From Bog-105 sp965277855 (GTDB lineage: Bacteria; Acidobacteriota; Terriglobia; Bryobacterales; Bryobacteraceae), in the NCBI GenBank assembly GCA_965277855.1, contig OZ255847.1, positions 5,146,001 to 5,210,000 on the forward strand: a stretch of DNA of 64,000 nt, given 5' to 3'. A program made the translations under genes and the position numbers. Shown here one piece after another: positions 58,795 to 64,000 of the stretch (the stretch's first letter is position 1; each line of letters begins with the position of its first letter). The notes beneath the pieces are model-generated. The model did not search any database. It had not been told where the DNA came from and saw only the letters and a program-made list of their open reading frames with translations.

Positions 58795-59612
58795 TTCAAG
58801 CTCACCAGGTAAGCGGTCAGGTTGTGCATGTCCGTATCGGTGTACCGGTCCAGCAACTTCCGGTGGCCGGTCAACTTATCTTCTAGTTCCACTCTCGTCC
58901 CATCACTAAGCGCCATCGAGTGATATTCGCCTGTGGCATCCTCAAAAGCAACGTGGAAATCATCCAGATACTTCAAATGCCCGTGCATCTCTTCGCCACC
59001 GGGTAGCCTGACCTTGACGTTCTGTGGTTCCGCTGCGCCAAAACCCCGCGCCGCCGGATACAGAAACGCCTGTTGCAAATCGGCCGGACTCATCTGCGAT
59101 CCGATATGCGCCAGATCGCCCGTCACTGAGTGACAACCCGTACAGCCGCCCGGTCCGCGAAAATAAGCCTCGCCGGCTTTGGCGTCGCCCGTCACGACAT
59201 TTAATAACTTGTAAGTGCCGCGATTGGCTGTAAGTTCCACGCGTAAGTGCAGAAACTCGGCAATATCATAGAGCTCTGATTCGTTAAACGCCGCGAACGC
59301 CGGCATTCCCCGATCCGTTCGCCCCTTGTGTACCACCGGCCCGATCAGTTCGCCCTTCTCGTCATGCAGTACGAGCGCCGATCGCACCAGGTCGGGGCCA
59401 GTATCTCCACCCGTAGCCTTCGCGCCATGACAAAAGGCGCAGTTCGCCGAAAAGGTCTTTTCTCCGCGAGCCGCCGCAGCTGCATCGGGCGGCGCACCCA
59501 AACCCAAAAAATCATGCAGCCTCTCCGCCCCCTGTCTCTTGGGCTGCGAAGTCTGCGCCCACACACAACTCGCCGCAACAACCACCAGTAAAGCTCGACC
59601 CCACCAAAGCAA
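58791..59612 (-). CDS. Dihaem c-type cytochrome, second copy
   Basis: This 273-residue exported protein (signal ALLVVVAASCVWAQ) has haem motifs CAFCH (58-62) and CTGCH (157-161). It follows the plan of the cytochrome at 15272: GDTGPDL after the first haem, a beta-rich insert (GGEEMHGHLKYLDDFHVAFE) and the ending YTDTDMHNLTAYLVSLK. It should accept electrons from the PQQ dehydrogenase that overlaps its 3' end, and possibly from the GMC flavoprotein encoded four bases upstream. Confidence 0.92.
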   Translation of the reverse strand: MLWWGRALLVVVAASCVWAQTSQPKRQGAERLHDFLGLGAPPDAAAAARGEKTFSANCAFCHGAKATGGDTGPDLVRSALVLHDEKGELIGPVVHKGRTDRGMPAFAAFNESELYDIAEFLHLRVELTANRGTYKLLNVVTGDAKAGEAYFRGPGGCTGCHSVTGDLAHIGSQMSPADLQQAFLYPAARGFGAAEPQNVKVRLPGGEEMHGHLKYLDDFHVAFEDATGEYHSMALSDGTRVELEDKLTGHRKLLDRYTDTDMHNLTAYLVSLK

Positions 59613-59616
59613 ACCG

Positions 59617-61404
59617 CTAGGCCCTCTTCGCCGTCTCGAGCAGGTGATCGCAACCCCGCGCCGTCAGCGCCAGCATCGTCAGCGTGGGATGTTTATCACC
59701 GGTGGACGGAAACGCATTCCCGCCGAACACATATAGATTGGGCACATCGTGCGTCTGGCAAAACGAATTCAGCACACCATCTCTCGAATCCGCACTCATC
59801 CGGGCCGTCCCTACTTCATGAATCGCGCCACCCAAGGCATCTTTCCGCGGCGCATGATTCGGTCCACCTCCGGCCTTCGGCGATTCTCCTTCGCGCGCCG
59901 CACCCCGGCTAGTATCGGAATCAGCGGTCGCACGATTCGCGTCTGCATCCGGTGAACCAGGGGCGCCGGGAAATCCCACAGGGCCGCCATGCCCCATCCC
60001 ATTCATCGGTTCGCCCCCCGCCCGCCGGAACAGTTCCTCGGCGCTCTGTTGAAAGTGCGCCATCAACTTGTGATCGTTGTCGCTATGCGTGAAATGGATT
60101 TTAAGAACCGGAATCCCCCAGTGATCCTTCACCTCCGGATCGAGTTCTACGAAATTCTCTTTGCGAGCGAGCATCTCGCCGCCCGCGATCCACACTCGCG
60201 CCTGCGCTACGTACCGGCTTTTTACTTCTTTCTTCCACGCCGACCCATAGCCCGGCAGCGCCGCCGCAAACATCGGAAATTCGCTCTGCCCGCCCGTGGC
60301 ATTCATCACGTACCCGCGGATAAAATCCTTACGTGCCGTCCGCTGGTCGATATTCACCAGGTTCGGTATCGTGATCCCCGCCGACTTTCCGTCATCCAGC
60401 CGGCTCGGGCCGCCCTTCAGCCTCGGCAGGAAGCCTGTGACTCCGCCGCCGCCGATCTGGTCCATCATGTATTGCCCCAACGTGCCGCTCGAATTTGCCA
60501 GACCGCCCTTAGCCGAAAGCAATAGCAGCCGCGTGTTCTCGAGAGTCGATGCCGCCAGAATTATATGACTCGCCTTCACCTCGACGGACTTGTTGGTGAA
60601 ACGCTCGATGTACCGCACGCCTTCCGCGCGGTTTTCTCCACTCATCTGAACTTCTGCCGCCACGCTGTCGGTCCGCACTTCGAGATTTCCCGTCTTCATA
60701 GCCGGCGGCAGTGTCGTCGAAATCGTGCTGAACATCGCCCCTACGTCACAGCCATTCACACAATTGCCGCAGTAGTGGCAAGGCGGGCGGTTGTTGTGCA
60801 CTTGCGTTAGTTGCGCGAGTCGTCGGTGTGTCGTTGGCCAGCCCAGGCTCTTACAGGCCGCTGCAAAAATCGTTTCCGCACAATTGAGCGGCATCCCCGG
60901 CAGAAAATTGCCATCAGGAAATTGCGCAAGTCCCTCCCGCGTCCCGCTTACCCCGATGAAGCCCTCCACCCGGTCGTAATAAGGCGCGAGGTCGGCATAA
61001 CTCACCGCCCAGTCTTTACCATAGCCGTCCCGGGAAGCCGCTTTAAACTCATAATCGGCCATGCGATCGCTCGCCCGCGCCCAATGCAGACTCCGTCCGC
61101 CCAGGCACCGCGACCGTCCCCACCGGTAACTCGTATCCGGAGCTGTGGTGTACGGATTCTCTTCGCTATCGATCATGATGCGGTAATTGCGCTCCGTCCC
61201 GCTATACCGCCGCAAAAGTCCCGGCTCGCCACGGCCCCGATACTTCAGCTCATAGAGAAAAATGTGATGAAAATCCTTGGCCGCGCTGATCGGGCTGCCC
61301 GCCTCCAGCATCAATACCTTCATCCCTGCCTGCGCGAGCGCCATCGCCGCCCAGCCGCCGCAGGCACCCGAGCCAACCACAATCGCATCGTATTTCTTAT
61401 CCAC
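59617..61404 (-). CDS. GMC-family flavoprotein oxidoreductase with iron-sulphur-type cysteine cluster
   Basis: This 595-residue enzyme has an N-terminal FAD fold (DAIVVGSGACGGWAAMALAQ, LMLEAGSP) and the GMC active-site end (GTARMSADSRDGVLNSFCQT, then NLYVFGGNAFPSTGDKHPTL). In the middle, NRPPCHYCGNCVNGCDVGAM holds Cys209, Cys212, Cys215 and Cys219 (CxxCxxCxxxC), similar to the Fe-S loop of membrane-bound FAD glucose and fructose dehydrogenases. It lacks its own signal peptide and probably rides out with the Tat-tagged subunit-3-like protein encoded just upstream. Its start overlaps that gene by eight bases. The substrate is unknown, probably a sugar or polyol. Confidence 0.93.
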   Translation of the reverse strand: MDKKYDAIVVGSGACGGWAAMALAQAGMKVLMLEAGSPISAAKDFHHIFLYELKYRGRGEPGLLRRYSGTERNYRIMIDSEENPYTTAPDTSYRWGRSRCLGGRSLHWARASDRMADYEFKAASRDGYGKDWAVSYADLAPYYDRVEGFIGVSGTREGLAQFPDGNFLPGMPLNCAETIFAAACKSLGWPTTHRRLAQLTQVHNNRPPCHYCGNCVNGCDVGAMFSTISTTLPPAMKTGNLEVRTDSVAAEVQMSGENRAEGVRYIERFTNKSVEVKASHIILAASTLENTRLLLLSAKGGLANSSGTLGQYMMDQIGGGGVTGFLPRLKGGPSRLDDGKSAGITIPNLVNIDQRTARKDFIRGYVMNATGGQSEFPMFAAALPGYGSAWKKEVKSRYVAQARVWIAGGEMLARKENFVELDPEVKDHWGIPVLKIHFTHSDNDHKLMAHFQQSAEELFRRAGGEPMNGMGHGGPVGFPGAPGSPDADANRATADSDTSRGAAREGESPKAGGGPNHAPRKDALGGAIHEVGTARMSADSRDGVLNSFCQTHDVPNLYVFGGNAFPSTGDKHPTLTMLALTARGCDHLLETAKRA

Positions 61405-61990
61405 GCTCCTCCGCCGTTAACACCCGATGTTCTGCATGCGTGCAACCCGGAAACGTCACGTTGTACGAATTGCCCCGGTAATCCAGACTATCGATCATTC
61501 CCTCGCGCGCCGTATAAAACGCAAAGGCATTCTCCCGTTTAATCAGCCGGTAGGCAAAATATGCGGGATGCTTCATCCCTGGTTCGCGTTCCGGCCGAGA
61601 AATCTCATCGACAATCGCCAACTGCCGCTCCGCCGCTGCCTGGTGAAATCCCGCATCATCGAGCGCCTGCAGCGCTTTCCGCCATTGCCCCTGCGTTTCC
61701 GGCGCATGTCCCGTCATGGCCTGCAGCACAAAGTCTATGAAACACGCGCAGTAGGCCTCTCGCGCGCCCGGCGTCTCATCGCTCGGAATCAGGATCTCGG
61801 TAAACTGCTGCAGCGCAGAAAAATCGTTCGTAGAAAAAAACTGCGGCTGATACTCGCTAAACCGTTTCGTTTCAGGGGGCGCCTCGCTCGCGTGCCCATG
61901 TCCCTGCGCTGTTGCCTTTCCCCACTCGGCCAGGAATGCACTTCCCGCTGGCAGCAGCACCGCCCACCCCAGCAAACTTCGGCGCGTCAT
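61397..61990 (-). CDS. Gluconate 2-dehydrogenase subunit 3-like protein
   Basis: This 197-residue protein starts TRRSLLGWAVLLPAGSAFLA, a twin-arginine signal. The body has the subunit-3 pattern (FSALQQFTEILIPSDETPGA, ACFIDFVLQAM, then MIDSLDYRGNSYNV). In gluconate and FAD-glucose dehydrogenases this small subunit escorts the GMC flavoprotein through the Tat system; the same role is likely here because the GMC gene overlaps its last eight bases. It follows the TonB receptor gene by 21 bases. Confidence 0.92.
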   Translation of the reverse strand: MTRRSLLGWAVLLPAGSAFLAEWGKATAQGHGHASEAPPETKRFSEYQPQFFSTNDFSALQQFTEILIPSDETPGAREAYCACFIDFVLQAMTGHAPETQGQWRKALQALDDAGFHQAAAERQLAIVDEISRPEREPGMKHPAYFAYRLIKRENAFAFYTAREGMIDSLDYRGNSYNVTFPGCTHAEHRVLTAEERG

Positions 61991-62011
61991 TTCATCCTTC
62001 TCTTAAAACTC

Positions 62012-64000
62012 TTAAAAAACATACTTCAAACCAAACTGCAGTTCGCGCATCGCAACCGCCGTACTACTTATCACACCAAAACTCGATGAGGGCTTCACGT
62101 TCTGCCCCCACAGCGTCCCCGGATTGCCCCAGTTCGGATGATTGGCAAAGTTGAATCCTTCGAATCGAAACTGCAGTACATCCCGCTCGGTAATCCGGAA
62201 ATCCTTGATCGCCGAGAAGTCCCATTCATTCCGACCCGGAAACGTGATTGTGTTCCGCCCGGCATTGCCAAACGTCCCAAATGGCTCGAGCGAAAACGCA
62301 TTCGCGTTGAACCATCCGTTTGGATTTGGATTCGCCACACTCTGCGAGAGACCCGTCGCATTCAGTCGATCTCTATTATTTCCCACCCCGGTGTTCGATT
62401 GATCCGGCCCCGGCGATGGATATCCCGGCAATCCCGACTGCACCGTGTAAATCGATCCAATCTGCCAGCCTCCCAATAGCTCGTTAACCACGCCACCGCG
62501 ATTCATGAAGGTCTTGCCTGCGCCAAAGGGCAGTTCGTACAATGCCGACAGCACAAACCGCTGTCCCACATTGAACGCCGATAATCCGCGGTCACACGCC
62601 AGGCACCGGCTGTTCTGCGGAAAAATCGTATCGCTCTGTCCGCGGATCGCGCTTACGTCGTCAATGCTCTTCGACCAGGTATACGCACCCAGCAACGTCA
62701 GCCCCGAAGACAAGCGGCGCGTCAGCTTTAGTCCCAGGCTGTTGTAACTCGAATTGCCGCCGCCCTGTACCGTCTGCATAATCCCGATGTTCGAAAACGG
62801 CAACCGGCTTGGCAGCGAACTTGTACCCGGGGTGGCTTCATTCGCGTTGTACAAACCCCTCAAATGCCGTCCCGTCGAACCCAGATAACCCGTTTCAAAT
62901 AACATCGATTTCGACAGTTCATGTTCCACGTTAAACAGATACTGGAAGACCCGCGGCGTCTGCACGTCGTACAACACGCCGAATAGCGTCGGATTCGGAA
63001 TGTTGATGATTGCTCCCGGCGTCACAAAGTTTGTCCAGGTCAAGCTGGGCAACGCCGATGGCTGATTATTATTCACGTTGTTGCTCTTGCCGCCCAACGT
63101 TCGGGCCAGGTCGAACAGCGAATTGCCGCTGTCCTGCGCATAAAACAAACCCGCTCCAGTTCGTATCGACCACGTCGGTGTCGGCGTGTACGCGATGCCC
63201 AGCCGCGGCGCAATATTGGTGTAATCGGTTTGATATAGCCTGCTTCCCAAGCGTCCGTCCCGCGCTACCTGCACGCCCGGAAAGAAAAACGGCAGTCCTG
63301 CGTAATAGTTCCCGCTACCCGCGCGCACATCGGTCGGCTGCAGATTCGGCGCTGTTACTCCCGCCGCTCCCACAAACAGCGGCAGATCGATATTCGTCTC
63401 GTGCCCGCTGCGGTCCACATAGGGAGGCGTCAACTCATAGCGCAGCCCCATCGAGATGGTCAGGTTCGACCTTGCCCGCCACGTATCGTCGAAATAATAC
63501 GCTTGGCTCGTGGCCCGCAGCTGCTCAAAAGCGATGCCATATGCGCCATCCACTTCCGTCGGCGCACCTAGCAGGTAACTCGCGAAGCCATATCCGCCGC
63601 TGTTGGTGTTCGGATTGGAGGTCGACGAAGAACCCCAGCTGAACGCTCCGCGCGGGAACTCGTTTCCCAACTGGTTGTAACGGTCGCGCCGCACTTCTCC
63701 GCCAAACCGCAGCGCGTGCTTGCCCCGTATCCAGGAGAAATTGTCGATCACCTGTCCGATCGCATCGTTCAAAATGTACGGCCCATTTGTATCATCACCC
63801 CAGCCGCTGATCTCGCCCAGGTTTCGCATTTGAGGAATGCCCCAGGTCTGGCAATTACTCGTGTCCAGTCCGGGCAATCCGAGTTGCTGCACCACGTTCT
63901 GCTTGCACGCCAGAAACGGCGCAACGGCGTTATGGAAACTGTTAATCCCAAACCGGAACTCATTTACCGTAGTCGGCGTAAAAATACGTGTATTGGCAAT
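62012..64000 (-). CDS. TonB-dependent receptor, C-terminal part (Oar-like)
   Basis: At least 663 residues are visible; the frame is open to the window edge, so the N-terminus (carboxypeptidase-like regulatory domain and plug) lies outside. The barrel strands are clear, for example GKHALRFGGEVRRDRYNQLG, TWSIRTGAGLFYAQDSG, RFVLSALYELPFGAGK, and the end REVQFGLKYVF-like (MRELQFGLKYVF), with terminal Phe. This type is abundant in acidobacteria and imports oligosaccharides or other large solutes. The adjacent oxidase genes, 21 bases downstream, suggest that the imported compound is oxidised in the periplasm. Confidence 0.93.
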   Translation of the reverse strand: MANTRIFTPTTVNEFRFGINSFHNAVAPFLACKQNVVQQLGLPGLDTSNCQTWGIPQMRNLGEISGWGDDTNGPYILNDAIGQVIDNFSWIRGKHALRFGGEVRRDRYNQLGNEFPRGAFSWGSSSTSNPNTNSGGYGFASYLLGAPTEVDGAYGIAFEQLRATSQAYYFDDTWRARSNLTISMGLRYELTPPYVDRSGHETNIDLPLFVGAAGVTAPNLQPTDVRAGSGNYYAGLPFFFPGVQVARDGRLGSRLYQTDYTNIAPRLGIAYTPTPTWSIRTGAGLFYAQDSGNSLFDLARTLGGKSNNVNNNQPSALPSLTWTNFVTPGAIINIPNPTLFGVLYDVQTPRVFQYLFNVEHELSKSMLFETGYLGSTGRHLRGLYNANEATPGTSSLPSRLPFSNIGIMQTVQGGGNSSYNSLGLKLTRRLSSGLTLLGAYTWSKSIDDVSAIRGQSDTIFPQNSRCLACDRGLSAFNVGQRFVLSALYELPFGAGKTFMNRGGVVNELLGGWQIGSIYTVQSGLPGYPSPGPDQSNTGVGNNRDRLNATGLSQSVANPNPNGWFNANAFSLEPFGTFGNAGRNTITFPGRNEWDFSAIKDFRITERDVLQFRFEGFNFANHPNWGNPGTLWGQNVKPSSSFGVISSTAVAMRELQFGLKYVF

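Noticed and set aside
1..64000. CRISPR arrays, tRNA or rRNA genes
   Set aside because: No regularly spaced repeats, no cloverleaf-like segments with a CCA end and no conserved rRNA stretches were noticed by reading. A dedicated scan was not possible.

Overview
The window looks like a chromosomal segment of an acidobacterium, most likely of the Bryobacterales/Solibacter type. This is an inference from gene families, not from a marker gene. The indicators are long MacB/FtsX-type permeases (the acidobacterial duplicated orphan permeases, ADOP), one preceded by a PadR-type regulator remnant; a Ser/Thr kinase fused to kinesin-light-chain-like TPRs; an Oar-like TonB-dependent receptor; DUF1569 and SRPBCC genes; paired PQQ dehydrogenase and cytochrome c genes; and many GTG/TTG starts in GC-rich DNA. 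No rRNA, tRNA, CRISPR array, prophage or intact insertion sequence was seen.

Layout. 0-5.6 kb: radical SAM protein, small envelope proteins, a cupin, a TetR regulator with a perfect palindromic operator candidate, an exported protein and a beta-barrel protein. 5.6-10.8 kb: TPR receptor kinase and a complete ADOP permease. 10.8-15.2 kb: a palindrome-rich intergenic stretch, a zinc-ribbon protein divergent from fabD, a beta-barrel protein, then a scarred locus holding a frameshifted SRPBCC pseudogene, a DUF1569 gene and a fragment of a second beta-barrel gene. 15.2-17.7 kb: dihaem cytochrome c and PQQ dehydrogenase. 17.7-23.2 kb: FKBP isomerase, a PadR remnant with an internal deletion, a frameshifted ADOP permease and a DUF885 protein. 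23.2-29.1 kb: a complete TolC/MFP/RND efflux operon.

29.1-41.5 kb (minus strand): a nearly complete Tad (Flp) pilus locus: prepilin peptidase, flp, cpaB, secretin, cpaE/tadZ, cpaF/tadA, tadB, tadC, a 32-residue membrane peptide, two TadE-like pseudopilins and a TadG-like VWA protein. Hairpins follow flp and the small peptide. 41.5-46.7 kb: MFS transporter divergent from a three-subunit molybdenum hydroxylase (PaoABC/YagTSR type). 46.7-57.1 kb: Phd/VapC toxin-antitoxin, aldo/keto reductase, exported protein, transaldolase with terminator, a GH95 fucosidase-like enzyme, an unknown exported protein, ruvA-ruvB-folK, a phosphodiesterase and a second toxin-antitoxin-like pair. 57.2-64 kb (minus strand): TonB receptor (runs off the end), gluconate-dehydrogenase subunit-3-like protein, GMC flavoprotein with a cysteine cluster, dihaem cytochrome c and a second PQQ dehydrogenase, tightly packed.

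Main points. (1) The cytochrome c-PQQ dehydrogenase module occurs twice, and both enzymes carry Asp-Trp-Asp at the catalytic site, the pattern of lanthanide-dependent quinoproteins. The second copy sits in what looks like an uptake-plus-oxidation operon. (2) Several genes are decaying in place, with traceable scars. (3) The Tad locus contains an unnamed 32-residue membrane peptide with a strong ribosome-binding site, followed by a terminator-like hairpin inside the operon.
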